64,000 bases of DNA from positions 1 through 64,000 of the forward strand of contig JAZKYU010000049.1 of the NCBI GenBank assembly GCA_045612305.1, read 5' to 3'. This document shows positions 1 through 9,433 of this stretch, piece by piece. The DNA is from HGM04593 sp045612305. Its GTDB lineage: Bacteria > Bacteroidota > Bacteroidia > Bacteroidales > Bacteroidaceae. Under the pieces are notes generated by a model. The model saw only the letters and a program-made list of their open reading frames with translations. It was not told the origin of the DNA and did no database searches. Position 1 is the first letter of the stretch. Every line of letters starts with the position of its first letter. The position numbers and the translations under genes were made by a program.

Positions 1-1
1 T

Positions 2-97
2 GCTCCCAGCACATTGAAAGAGGGTATGGCTAAGGCAGAGGCTGAGTCTTTGAAGAAGACTATCGAGGAGTCTGGTGCCGAGATCGAGCTTAAGTAA
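2..97 (+). CDS. rplL: 50S ribosomal protein L7/L12, C-terminal end (partial)
   Basis: The first 32 codons encode the last 31 residues of L7/L12, the stalk protein that recruits translation factors to the ribosome, followed by a TAA stop. The frame reads APSTLKEGMAKAEAE, then ends SGAEIELK; this alanine/lysine-rich helix and the final (V/I)ELK are characteristic of the L7/L12 C-terminal domain. The start lies outside the window. The position immediately before rpoB fits the conserved rplKAJL-rpoBC order. Confidence 0.93.
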   Translation, partial: APSTLKEGMAKAEAESLKKTIEESGAEIELK

Positions 98-128
98 GCA
101 AACCCAAACCCTGCACAAGGGTATAAAT

Positions 129-162
129 GGTTAAGAACCCCAAAATGGGTTCTTAACCTTTT
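129..162 (+). terminator. Hairpin between rplL and rpoB (partial terminator or attenuator)
   Basis: A perfect 12-bp stem (GGTTAAGAACCC at 129-140 with GGGTTCTTAACC at 147-158) around a six-base loop is followed by TTTT. It lies 41 bases before the rpoB start. A leaky terminator at this junction is known from E. coli, where it lowers rpoBC expression relative to the ribosomal proteins; the same role here is inferred from position and structure. Confidence 0.75.
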
Positions 163-203
163 GTGCGTAAAATAAAAGTAAGTTTATAAAACATACAGCC
201 ACA

Positions 204-3200
204 ATGTCGCTAAAAACTGATAATCAAAGAATTAACTTTGCTTCTATAAAAGATCCGATGCCTTGTCCGGACTTTTTGGAAGTACAATTGAAATCTTTTG
301 AGGATTTCCTCCAATTGGATACTCCTCCCGAAAAACGCGTGAACGATGGTCTTTACAAAGTATTTGCAGAGAACTTCCCCATCACCGATACGAGGAATAA
401 CTTTGTATTGGAGTTCCTTGACTATTATATCGACCCGCCCCGTTACTCTATAGCTGAGTGTCTTGAGCGTGGTCTTACCTATAGTGTTCCCCTTAAAGCA
501 AAGTTGAAGCTTTACTGTACCGACCCCGATCATGAGGATTTTGATACTGTGATCCAGGATGTTTTCTTGGGTCCCATCCCCTATATGACCAAGCAAGGTA
601 CATTTATTATCAATGGAGCCGAGCGTGTTGTGGTTTCGCAGTTGCACCGTTCACCCGGTGTGTTCTTCGGACAGAGTGTACACGCTAACGGTACACCCCT
701 TTACTCGGCTCGTATCATCCCCTTCAAGGGCTCTTGGATTGAGTTTGCTACAGATATAAACAATATCATGTATGCATACATCGATCGTAAGAAGAAGTTG
801 CCCGTGACAACTTTGTTGCGTGCTATAGGCTTTGAGTCGGACAAGGATATTCTCGAGATATTCGACCTTGCCGAGGAACTTAAAGTTTCAAAAACCACAC
901 TTAAGAAGGTACTTGGCCGCAAGATGGCCGGTCGTGTCGTGAAGACAAAGCAAGAGGACTTTGTTGATCCCGATACAGGTGAGGTTGTTTCTATTGAACG
1001 TAGCGAGGTAGTTGTAGAGAGAGAGGCTATACTCGATCAGGATCTTGCTGAGCGCATTTTGGATAGCGGCGTTGAGACCATCCTTCTCCACAAGGAGAGC
1101 ACAGGTTCTGACGCACTCGACTATTCTCTCATCTTCAACACACTCGACAAAGATACAAGTAACTCTGAGCGTGAGGCTGTAAACTACATCTTCCGTCAGT
1201 TGCGTAACGCAGAGCCTGCCGACGATGCAAGTGCTCGTGAGGTTATCAACAACCTCTTCTTCTCGGAGAAACGTTACGACCTTGGCGATGTTGGTCGTTA
1301 CCGCATCAACCGCAAGTTGGGCCTCACAACCGATATGTCGGTTAGAGTTCTTACAAAAGAGGACATTATTGAGATTATTAAATATTTGATAGGTTTGGTT
1401 AACTCAAAGGCTGTTGTCGATGATATCGACCACTTGAGTAACCGTCGTGTGCGCACCGTAGGCGAGCAGTTGTCAAACCAGTTTGCTATCGGTCTTGCTC
1501 GTATGGCTCGTACAATACGCGAGAGAATGAACGTGCGCGACAACGAGGTGTTCACACCCACCGACCTTATCAACGCAAAAACCGTTTCGGCCGTTATAAA
1601 CACATTCTTTGGTACCAACGCGCTTTCGCAGTTTATGGACCAAACCAACCCCTTGGCCGAAATTACACACAAACGTCGTCTTTCGGCACTTGGCCCCGGC
1701 GGTCTTTCGCGCGAGCGTGCAGGTTTCGAGGTGCGCGACGTTCACTATACACACTATGGTCGTCTCTGCCCCATTGAGACACCCGAGGGTCCCAACATCG
1801 GTCTTATCTCGTCTTTGTGTATATATGCTAAGATAAACGAGCTTGGCTTTATTATAACTCCTTATAGAAAGGCTGCCGACTGCAAAGTTGACATAAACAA
1901 CGAAAACGTTGTTTACTACACAGCCGAGGAGGAAGAGGGCAAGATTATTGCTCAAGGAAACGCGCCTCTCGACGAGAACGGTAACTTCATTCTCAAGAGA
2001 GTAAAAACTCGTCAGGATGCCGACTACCCTGTAGTTGCTCCCGAGAGAGTAGAGCTTATGGACGTTTCTCCCCAGCAGATTGCCTCTATTGCAGCTTCTC
2101 TTATCCCCTTCTTGGAGCACGACGATGCCAACCGTGCATTGATGGGATCGAACATGATGCGCCAGGCAGTGCCCTTGCTCACCACCGAGGCTCCCATCGT
2201 AGGTACAGGTATCGAGAGAAAGCTTGTTGAGGACTCACGTACACAGATTGTTGCCGAGGGCGACGGTGTTGTAGAGTTTGTTGACGCTTCTCGCATCGTT
2301 ATCAAGTACGACCGCACCGAGGAGGAGGAGTTTGTAAGCTTCGAGCCCGCATCAAAGGAGTACATTATACCCAAGTTCCGTCGTACCAACCAGAACATGA
2401 CTAGCGACCTTCGTCCTATCTGTGACAAAGGCCAGAAAGTTAAGGCTGGTGACATCCTCACCGAGGGTTACTCTACACAGGCAGGTGAGCTTGCTTTGGG
2501 TAAGAACCTCCTTGTTGCTTACATGCCCTGGAAGGGTTACAACTACGAGGATGCTATCGTGCTCAACGAGCGCGTAGTACGCGAGGATGTCTTGACATCT
2601 GTTCACGTAGACGAGCTCTCTCTCGAAGTTCGTGAGACCAAGCGTGGTATGGAGGAGTTTACATACGATATCCCCAACGTGAGCGAGGACGCTACAAAAG
2701 ACCTCGACAAGAACGGTATCATCCGTGTTGGTGCTTATGTAAGCCCCGGTGACATTATTATAGGTAAGATTACTCCCAAGGGAGAGTCTGACCCCACCCC
2801 CGAGGAGAAACTTTTGCGAGCAATCTTCGGCGACAAGGCTGGCGATGTTAAAGACGCATCGCTCAAGGCATCACCCTCTTTGCAAGGTGTTGTTATTGGT
2901 CGTCGCCTCTTCCAGAAGGCCGAAAAGACCCGTTCTGCGAAGTTGGCCGACAAGGCTAAATTGCCCAAGATCGACGACGAGTTTATGCAGAAGGTTGCTG
3001 CCCTCAAAGAGATTTTGGTAGACAAGTTGTTGGTACTTATCAACGGTCGCGTATCGCAAGGCGTTAAAGACTTTATGGGTACCGAGGTTATCGCTAAGGG
3101 TGCTAAGTTCGTAAAGAGCGAGCTCGAGGCTTTGGACTTCGATTCTGTACAGTTGAGCAAGTGGACAGCCGATGCCCACACTAACGACCTTATTCGTGCT

Positions 3201-4022
3201 CTTGTAATCAACTTCTTGCACAAATACAAAGAGCTCGATGCCGAGGTTAAGCGTGAGAAGTTTGCTCTCACCATCGGTGACGAGTTGCCTTCGGGCACAA
3301 TGAAGATGGCAAAAGTATATATTGCCAAGAAACGTAAGATTGGTGTTGGTGACAAGATGGCGGGTCGCCACGGTAACAAGGGTATTGTTTCTCGCGTGGT
3401 ACGCCAAGAAGATATGCCCTTCCTTGCCGACGGAACACCTGTTGATATTATTCTTAACCCTCTGGGTGTGCCTTCGCGTATGAACATCGGTCAGATATTC
3501 GAGACCGTGCTCGGCCGTGCAGGTAAAGAGCTCGGTGTTAAATTCGCAACTCCCATCTTCGACGGTGCAAAACTCGAAGATCTTTGCGAGTGGACCGACA
3601 AAGCCGGCCTTCCCCGTTATGGTAAGACCTACCTCTACGATGGTGGTACCGGTGAGCAGTTCGACCACCCTGCAACCGTTGGTGTCAGCTACATGCTTAA
3701 GCTCGGTCACATGGTTGAGGATAAGATGCACGCCCGTTCAATCGGTCCCTACTCACTCATCACTCAGCAGCCTCTTGGTGGTAAAGCACAGTTCGGAGGT
3801 CAGCGTTTCGGAGAGATGGAGGTTTGGGCGCTCGAGGCCTTCGGTGCGGCGCACATCTTGCAGGAGATTTTGACAATCAAGTCCGACGACGTTGCAGGTC
3901 GTTCAAAGGCATACGAGGCTATCGTCAAAGGCGATGCTATGCCCACGCCCTCGCTTCCCGAGTCACTCAACGTGTTGCTCCACGAGCTTCGCGGTTTGGG
4001 CTTGAGTATATCATTCGAATAA
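204..4022 (+). CDS. rpoB: DNA-directed RNA polymerase subunit beta
   Basis: This is the beta subunit of the core RNA polymerase: 1272 residues, the usual Bacteroidetes length. The rifampicin pocket reads LSQFMDQTNPLAEITHKRR, with D479, H489 and S494 at the sites equivalent to E. coli D516, H526 and S531. The classical resistance positions are therefore wild type. Further conserved blocks are GRLCPIETPEGPNIGLI just after it and GGKAQFGGQRFGEMEVWAL near the C-terminus, which contacts beta-prime. Start ATG at 204 follows an A-rich leader without a Shine-Dalgarno sequence, as is common in Bacteroidetes. rpoC begins 33 bases downstream, so the two are co-transcribed. Confidence 0.99.
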   Translation: MSLKTDNQRINFASIKDPMPCPDFLEVQLKSFEDFLQLDTPPEKRVNDGLYKVFAENFPITDTRNNFVLEFLDYYIDPPRYSIAECLERGLTYSVPLKAKLKLYCTDPDHEDFDTVIQDVFLGPIPYMTKQGTFIINGAERVVVSQLHRSPGVFFGQSVHANGTPLYSARIIPFKGSWIEFATDINNIMYAYIDRKKKLPVTTLLRAIGFESDKDILEIFDLAEELKVSKTTLKKVLGRKMAGRVVKTKQEDFVDPDTGEVVSIERSEVVVEREAILDQDLAERILDSGVETILLHKESTGSDALDYSLIFNTLDKDTSNSEREAVNYIFRQLRNAEPADDASAREVINNLFFSEKRYDLGDVGRYRINRKLGLTTDMSVRVLTKEDIIEIIKYLIGLVNSKAVVDDIDHLSNRRVRTVGEQLSNQFAIGLARMARTIRERMNVRDNEVFTPTDLINAKTVSAVINTFFGTNALSQFMDQTNPLAEITHKRRLSALGPGGLSRERAGFEVRDVHYTHYGRLCPIETPEGPNIGLISSLCIYAKINELGFIITPYRKAADCKVDINNENVVYYTAEEEEGKIIAQGNAPLDENGNFILKRVKTRQDADYPVVAPERVELMDVSPQQIASIAASLIPFLEHDDANRALMGSNMMRQAVPLLTTEAPIVGTGIERKLVEDSRTQIVAEGDGVVEFVDASRIVIKYDRTEEEEFVSFEPASKEYIIPKFRRTNQNMTSDLRPICDKGQKVKAGDILTEGYSTQAGELALGKNLLVAYMPWKGYNYEDAIVLNERVVREDVLTSVHVDELSLEVRETKRGMEEFTYDIPNVSEDATKDLDKNGIIRVGAYVSPGDIIIGKITPKGESDPTPEEKLLRAIFGDKAGDVKDASLKASPSLQGVVIGRRLFQKAEKTRSAKLADKAKLPKIDDEFMQKVAALKEILVDKLLVLINGRVSQGVKDFMGTEVIAKGAKFVKSELEALDFDSVQLSKWTADAHTNDLIRALVINFLHKYKELDAEVKREKFALTIGDELPSGTMKMAKVYIAKKRKIGVGDKMAGRHGNKGIVSRVVRQEDMPFLADGTPVDIILNPLGVPSRMNIGQIFETVLGRAGKELGVKFATPIFDGAKLEDLCEWTDKAGLPRYGKTYLYDGGTGEQFDHPATVGVSYMLKLGHMVEDKMHARSIGPYSLITQQPLGGKAQFGGQRFGEMEVWALEAFGAAHILQEILTIKSDDVAGRSKAYEAIVKGDAMPTPSLPESLNVLLHELRGLGLSISFE

Positions 4023-4055
4023 TTATAGTTCCATCACGTTTGTCAATATACAACT

Positions 4056-7000
4056 ATGGCTTTTAGAAAAGAATCAAAGACAAAAACAAATTTTACGAAG
4101 ATTACCATCGGTCTTGCTTCACCGCAGGAGATTTTGGGTAACTCGTGTGGCGAGGTGTTGAAACCCGAAACAATCAACTACCGTACATATAAGCCCGAGC
4201 GTGACGGATTGTTCTGCGAGCGCATTTTCGGTCCCGTAAAAGACTATGAGTGCCATTGCGGAAAATACAAACGCATAAGATATAAAGGTATTGTCTGCGA
4301 CCGTTGTGGTGTTATGGTTACCGAGAAGAAAGTACGTCGCGAGCGTATGGGACACATCCAGTTGGTTGTGCCCGTAGCTCACATCTGGTACTTCCGCTCG
4401 CTCCCCAACAAGATAGGTTATCTGTTGGGCCTTCCCACAAAGATGCTTGATGCAGTTATCTATTATGAGAAATATATTGTTATCCAGCCCGGTGTTATGG
4501 CACGCAAGGCCGACGAGGAGCGTCAAGACGTTCCCGGAAAGGATAACATACTTGGTGGCGTAGATACCTATCAGTTGCTTTCGGAGGAGGAGTACATAAC
4601 AATTATGGACAACCTACCCGAGGGTAACGAGTATCTCGACGACAGCGACCCCAACAAGTTCATTGCAAAGATGGGTGCCGAGGCTATCCAAGACCTCTTG
4701 GCGCGCATCGACCTCGACTCTCTTTCATACGACTTGCGTAACCGCGCCAACACCGATATGTCGCAGCAGCGCAAGAACGAGGCTTTGAAACGTTTGCAGG
4801 TCGTTGAGTCGTTCCGTTCTTCTATGGCAGCATCAAACGGTAACAACCGTCCCGAGTGGATGATTATGACCGTAATCCCCGTAATTCCCCCCGCATTGCG
4901 TCCCTTGGTGCCCCTGGATGGCGGTCGCTTCGCTACATCGGATTTGAACGACCTTTATCGTCGTGTTATCATACGTAACAATCGTCTTAAGAAACTTATC
5001 GAGATTAAGGCTCCCGAGGTTATCTTGCGCAACGAGAAACGTATGTTGCAAGAGGCTGTAGACTCACTCTTCGACAACTCGCGCAAAGCAAGCGCCTTGA
5101 AGAGTGATGCTAACCGTCCTTTGAAGTCTCTTTCAGACAGCTTGAAGGGTAAGCAGGGTCGTTTCCGTCAGAACCTTCTCGGTAAGCGTGTCGACTATTC
5201 TGCACGTTCGGTTATCGTCGTTGGTCCCGAGCTTAAGATGGGTGAGTGCGGTTTGCCCAAATTGATGGCAGCCGAGCTCTACAAACCATTCATCATACGT
5301 AAGCTCATCGAGCGCGGTATCGTTAAGACCGTTAAATCGGCCAAGAAGATTGTTGACCGTCGCGACCCCAAAATTTGGGATATCCTTGAGCATGTAATGA
5401 AGGGTCACCCCGTGCTCCTCAACCGTGCTCCGACACTTCACCGTTTGGGTATACAGGCCTTCCAGCCCAAGATGATCGAGGGCAAGGCAATTCAGCTTCA
5501 CCCGCTGGCTTGTACCGCGTTCAACGCCGACTTCGACGGTGACCAGATGGCTGTTCACTTGCCTTTGAGCAACGAGGCTGTACTCGAGGCTCAGATGCTT
5601 ATGTTGCAGTCTCATAACATCCTCAACCCCTCGAACGGTGCGCCTATCACAGTACCTTCGCAGGATATGGTTCTCGGTCTCTACTACATTACCAAAATGC
5701 GCCCCGGTGCTAAGGGTAGCGGTATGAAGTTCTACGGTCCTGAGGAGGCGCTCATCGCCTACAACCAAGGCCGTGTAGCTATACACGCTCCTGTAAACGT
5801 AATTGTTGAGGACCGTGACGAGAACGGTGAGTATGTTCAAGTTATGCGTGAAACATCTGTGGGCCGTATCATCGCTAACCAGGTGGTGCCCCGCGAGATG
5901 GGTTATATAAATACTGTAATTTCAAAACGTTCACTCCGTGACATCATCACCGAGGTTATTAAGCGTGTGGGTGTAGCCCGTTCGGCCGACTTCCTCGATG
6001 GTTTGAAGAATCTTGGTTACTATATGGCGTTCAAGGGTGGTTTGTCGTTCAACCTCGACGACGTTATCATCCCCGACGACAAAGCAGAGCTTGTTCGCAA
6101 GGGTCACGAGAAGGTTGATGAGATTTTGGCAGAGTACAACCTTGGTCTTATCACCGACAGCGAGCGTTACAACAAAGTTATCGACGTTTGGACACACGTC
6201 AGCGAGGAGCTCTCTGATATATTGTTGAAGACTATCGCAAACGACGACCAGGGCTTCAACTCGGTATATATGATGCTCGACTCAGGTGCCCGTGGTTCTA
6301 AAGATCAGATTCGTCAGCTCTCGGGTATGCGTGGTCTTATGACCAAGCCCCAGAAGGCCGGCTCTGAAGGTCCTCAGACAATTGAGAACCCCATTCTTTC
6401 GAACTTTAAAGAGGGTCTTTCGGTGCTCGAGTACTTTATCTCTTCTCACGGTGCTCGTAAGAGTCTTGCCGATACCGCTTTGAAAACAGCCGACGCCGGT
6501 TACCTCACTCGTCGTCTTGTTGACGTTTCTCACGATGTTATCATCAACGAGGAGGATTGCGGTACATTGCGTGGTCTTGTTTGCACTGCTATCAAGAAGG
6601 GTGACAAGATTGAGTCTAAGCTCAGCGATCGTATCCTTGGCCGCGTATCTGTTCACGACGTTGTTGACCCCACAACAGGCAAGATTATTGTTGCTTCGGG
6701 CGAGATGATTACCGAGGCTATTGCCGAGGAGATCGAAAACTCACCCATCGAGAGCGTAGAGATTCGTTCTGTGCTCACTTGTGAGTCGAAACACGGCGTT
6801 TGTGCAAAATGTTACGGACGCAACCTTGCAACCGGCCGTATGGTTGAGAAAGGTGAGGCTGTCGGCGTAATCGCAGCACAGTCTATTGGTGAGCCTGGTA
6901 CACAGCTTACACTTCGTACCTTCCACGCCGGTGGTGTCGCAAGCGGTATTGCTCACGAGGCATCTATCAAGGCTAAACACGCATCGCGTTTGAACTTCGA

Positions 7001-8402
7001 GGAGTTGCGTACTGTTGACGCTGTTGACAACGATGGCTCACCCATTAAGATTGTTGTAAGCCGTTTGAGCGAGGTTAAGTTTATCGATATAAACACAGGC
7101 ATCGTTCTCTCTACTCACAACATACCTTATGGCTCAAAACTCTATGCAGCCGACGGCGATGTTGTAGAGCCCAACAAGCTTATTGCAACTTGGGACCCCT
7201 TCAACGCTGTTATCGTAACAGAGTTTGCAGGACGTGTTGAGTTTGAGTCGGTAATCGACGGTATAACCTACAAGGTTGAGACCGACGAAAGTACAGGCTT
7301 GCACGAGATTGTGATTATAGAGTCGAAAGACAAAACCAAGATACCTACCATCCGCATCGTTGATGAGAACGATGTTGTTCTCCACAGCTACAACCTCCCC
7401 GTGGGCGGTCGCGTAATTGTAGACGACAAACAAGTTCTCAAGGCCGGTGACACTATGGTTAAGATACCTCGTGTATTTGGTGGTGCAGGCGATATCACCG
7501 GTGGTCTTCCCCGTGTAACCGAGCTCTTCGAGGCTCGTAACCCCTCTAACCCCGCAGTTGTATCGGAGATCGACGGTGAGGTTACTATGGGTAAGGTTAA
7601 GCGTGGTAACCGCGAGATTATCGTTACCTCTAAGGTGGGCGATGTTAAGAAGTACCTTGTTGCTCTCTCTAAACAGATCCTTGTTCAGGATGGCGACTAT
7701 GTACGTGCCGGTACACCCCTTTCTGACGGTGCTGTAACTCCTTCTGATATCTTGGCTATTATGGGCTCTACCGCAGTTCAAGAGTACATCGTTAACGAGG
7801 CACAGGATGTATACCGCTTGCAGGGCGTTATGATTAACGATAAACACTTTGAGATTATCGTTCGTCAGATGATGCGCAAGGTGCAGATAAACGATCCGGG
7901 CGATACTCGCTTCCTCGAGTTGCAGATTGTGGACAAACTCCAGTTCCAAGAGGAGAACGACCGCATCTGGGGCAAGAAGGTTGTTGTAGACGCAGGCGAT
8001 TCAGAGAATCTCAAACCTGGTCAGATTATCACAGCTCGCAAGTTGCGTGATGAGAATAGTACTCTCAAACGTCGCGACCTCAAGCCTATCATCTCACGCG
8101 ATGCACAGCCCGCAACATCGACACAGATACTCCAGGGTATCACACGTGCCGCATTGCAGACACAAAGCTTTATGTCGGCTGCATCGTTCCAGGAGACAAC
8201 AAAGGTATTGAACGAGGCTGCAATCAACATGAAGAGCGATTACCTCTTGGGTATGAAGGAGAACGTTATCTGCGGTCACCTTATCCCCGCCGGTACAGGT
8301 CAGCGTGAGTTTGGCCGCATAATCGTAGGCTCTAAGGAGGATTACGAGCGCATACAGGCTAACAAGAAAGCGTTGCTCGACTTTTCTGACGACGAAGAGT
8401 AA
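4056..8402 (+). CDS. rpoC: DNA-directed RNA polymerase subunit beta-prime
   Basis: Largest core RNA polymerase subunit, 1448 residues. The N-terminal zinc site is C66, C68, C81, C84 (CHCGK...CDRCG). The catalytic Mg-binding motif NADFDGDQM has aspartates D492, D494 and D496. A second cysteine cluster, CESKHGVCAKCYG, lies in the C-terminal half, followed by the trigger-loop region around GEPGTQLTLRTFHAGG. The gene follows rpoB by 33 bases and ends in front of a strong terminator, so it closes the ribosomal protein-RNA polymerase operon. Confidence 0.99.
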   Translation: MAFRKESKTKTNFTKITIGLASPQEILGNSCGEVLKPETINYRTYKPERDGLFCERIFGPVKDYECHCGKYKRIRYKGIVCDRCGVMVTEKKVRRERMGHIQLVVPVAHIWYFRSLPNKIGYLLGLPTKMLDAVIYYEKYIVIQPGVMARKADEERQDVPGKDNILGGVDTYQLLSEEEYITIMDNLPEGNEYLDDSDPNKFIAKMGAEAIQDLLARIDLDSLSYDLRNRANTDMSQQRKNEALKRLQVVESFRSSMAASNGNNRPEWMIMTVIPVIPPALRPLVPLDGGRFATSDLNDLYRRVIIRNNRLKKLIEIKAPEVILRNEKRMLQEAVDSLFDNSRKASALKSDANRPLKSLSDSLKGKQGRFRQNLLGKRVDYSARSVIVVGPELKMGECGLPKLMAAELYKPFIIRKLIERGIVKTVKSAKKIVDRRDPKIWDILEHVMKGHPVLLNRAPTLHRLGIQAFQPKMIEGKAIQLHPLACTAFNADFDGDQMAVHLPLSNEAVLEAQMLMLQSHNILNPSNGAPITVPSQDMVLGLYYITKMRPGAKGSGMKFYGPEEALIAYNQGRVAIHAPVNVIVEDRDENGEYVQVMRETSVGRIIANQVVPREMGYINTVISKRSLRDIITEVIKRVGVARSADFLDGLKNLGYYMAFKGGLSFNLDDVIIPDDKAELVRKGHEKVDEILAEYNLGLITDSERYNKVIDVWTHVSEELSDILLKTIANDDQGFNSVYMMLDSGARGSKDQIRQLSGMRGLMTKPQKAGSEGPQTIENPILSNFKEGLSVLEYFISSHGARKSLADTALKTADAGYLTRRLVDVSHDVIINEEDCGTLRGLVCTAIKKGDKIESKLSDRILGRVSVHDVVDPTTGKIIVASGEMITEAIAEEIENSPIESVEIRSVLTCESKHGVCAKCYGRNLATGRMVEKGEAVGVIAAQSIGEPGTQLTLRTFHAGGVASGIAHEASIKAKHASRLNFEELRTVDAVDNDGSPIKIVVSRLSEVKFIDINTGIVLSTHNIPYGSKLYAADGDVVEPNKLIATWDPFNAVIVTEFAGRVEFESVIDGITYKVETDESTGLHEIVIIESKDKTKIPTIRIVDENDVVLHSYNLPVGGRVIVDDKQVLKAGDTMVKIPRVFGGAGDITGGLPRVTELFEARNPSNPAVVSEIDGEVTMGKVKRGNREIIVTSKVGDVKKYLVALSKQILVQDGDYVRAGTPLSDGAVTPSDILAIMGSTAVQEYIVNEAQDVYRLQGVMINDKHFEIIVRQMMRKVQINDPGDTRFLELQIVDKLQFQEENDRIWGKKVVVDAGDSENLKPGQIITARKLRDENSTLKRRDLKPIISRDAQPATSTQILQGITRAALQTQSFMSAASFQETTKVLNEAAINMKSDYLLGMKENVICGHLIPAGTGQREFGRIIVGSKEDYERIQANKKALLDFSDDEE

Positions 8403-8420
8403 TAATAAAACACTATAACG

Positions 8421-8464
8421 AATAACGGGTGTTGTGCACTTGCACAACACCCGTTATTTTTTTT
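8421..8464 (+). terminator. Rho-independent terminator of the rpoBC operon
   Basis: Eighteen paired bases (8421-8438 with 8441-8458) close around a two-base spacer, in practice a tetraloop, and run directly into eight T residues. It starts 18 bases after the rpoC stop. This is a textbook intrinsic terminator. Confidence 0.95.
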
Positions 8465-8508
8465 GTAGGGTTACGGCTCACCTGCATTTTTTGGAGGGGG
8501 AGTAAAAA

Positions 8509-9193
8509 GCCTTTAACTCAAATTCTCGGTGTTGCTAGCCACCGTTCTTTGTTTCTATGTAAATTCTTCACAGCCCTTTTATCGCGTAAAAGGGCACAAA
8601 ACGCCCGGCACACGGGGCGTAACAGTCGCTCGCGCCTCTGCTCACGCTGTTTCAAAGAATTGAAACATCCCTCGTTCGTCCCTCGCTTGTCATTAAAGGC
8701 TGTTCGTTGCAGTTTAGGCGCTCCGTGAGCGTGCGGTATTGCGTTGTGAGTAAAATAACGGCATACCGCACTATGTCCTCGCTTATATCCTAAACTGCAA
8801 CGGCCTTTAATTGTGTTACTTACGGTGCCAGTTTTCTTTTGAAAATAACCATAGCAAGAGTAATTAAAAAACTGCAGCACCGTTAAGATTACAGCGTGTA
8901 TCCGAGCATTTACAGGAAAAAGTGCGAGCATTGTGTGAGTGTGTAGTTATACGTGCGTAGCGCGGATAACTGAACGAGTTGCGCAGCACCCTGTAAATGT
9001 GAGAAAGAGACACGCGACAAGTGACCGACGAACGAGTTATATTGCCCCTTACGGGCGATTCACGAGCAAGAGGAGGGAACGACTAATCTTACTCGCGTGC
9101 TGCGCCTTTTACTTCTTTTCGTCTCACGAAAAGAAGGAGAAAAGAATAAGTATATTGAGAGAATATCTCACGGGCCACCGAGGATTTTAAAGC
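8509..9193. repeat. Palindrome-rich intergenic element with two diverged inverted copies of a ~180-bp sequence
   Basis: No convincing gene lies between 8466 and 9378. The outer ends are imperfect inverted repeats: 8509-8531 (GCCTTTAA...TCTCGGTG) and 9176-9193 (CACCGAGGATTTTAAAGC). Further in, 8671-8691 matches the reverse complement of 9016-9036 at 18 of 21 bases, and the stretch around 8597-8630 aligns loosely with the reverse complement of about 9075-9110. The left arm (8509-8691) and right arm (9016-9193) therefore look like diverged inverted copies of one element. The arms also hold local hairpins: 8573-8595 (9-bp stem), 8601-8620, 8649-8666 (7-bp stem), 9044-9056, 9112-9136 (11-bp stem) and 9152-9166. 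No transposase is visible. A dispersed repeat, a decayed mobile element or a structured RNA are all possible. Confidence 0.6.
8693..8810. repeat. Large nested inverted repeat
   Basis: The outer arms 8693-8718 and 8789-8810 are complementary over about 22 bases (TTAAAGGC...GTTGCAGTTTAGG with CCTAAACTGCAACGGCCTTTAA), with a four-base insertion in the left arm. Nested inside is a perfect 9-bp pair, GTGCGGTAT at 8731-8739 and ATACCGCAC at 8763-8771. As RNA this would form one long stem with an inner stem-loop. It sits between the two arms of the larger element. Confidence 0.7.
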
Positions 9194-9258
9194 AAGATTA
9201 TACAATCAAAGTGTTACTCTTGCCGTGCGATTGAGTAAAGAGTTTATCGCGCTTTGAA
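8819..9258. repeat. Further inverted repeats in the rpoC downstream region
   Basis: Several more complementary pairs continue the pattern. 8819-8835 pairs imperfectly with 8867-8887. CATTTACAGG at 8907-8916 pairs perfectly with CCTGTAAATG at 8990-8999, enclosing a smaller pair around 8946-8970. TTACTC near 9214 pairs with GAGTAA near 9231, flanked by CAAAG/CTTTG. From 9259 to 9378 I see nothing else recognisable. Confidence 0.5.
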
Positions 9259-9378
9259 GAGGAGATAAATATCAAGGAATAAATTAACAAAACTATTGCA
9301 TATCTCCCTGGACTTTGTTGGTGAGCCCAACAACCCCTTATAATCTATACAGCTAAAAGATTCAAAAAGAGACAATAA

Positions 9379-9410
9379 TAAACTCCCTCGCTTGTGAGCG
9401 AGGGAGTTTT
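9379..9410 (-). terminator. Intrinsic terminator of the Spy/CpxP-like gene
   Basis: An 11-bp perfect stem (AACTCCCTCGC at 9381-9391, GCGAGGGAGTT at 9398-9408) is flanked on the left by an AATAATA tract, which reads as a U-rich tail on the minus strand. It lies 24 bases beyond the stop codon of the minus-strand gene. Confidence 0.85.
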
Positions 9411-9433
9411 ATTAACAGGTTACAACACCTTTA

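Noticed and set aside
1602..1692. Rifampicin resistance change in rpoB
   Set aside because: D479, H489 and S494 are all the susceptible-type residues and the surrounding segment is conserved.
204..8402. Long antisense ORFs inside rpoB and rpoC (up to 286 codons)
   Set aside because: They are shadows produced by codon bias of two highly expressed genes; none shows a motif or plausible protein composition.
8429..9190. Short ORFs in the region after rpoC (for example 8429-8728, 8518-8931, 8939-9190)
   Set aside because: They run through hairpins and inverted repeats, have no family resemblance and unusual composition (rich in Arg, Ser, Cys), and are best explained as chance frames in repeat DNA.
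8509..9193. Insertion sequence
   Set aside because: Imperfect inverted ends exist, but there is no transposase frame and no target-site duplication that I can identify.
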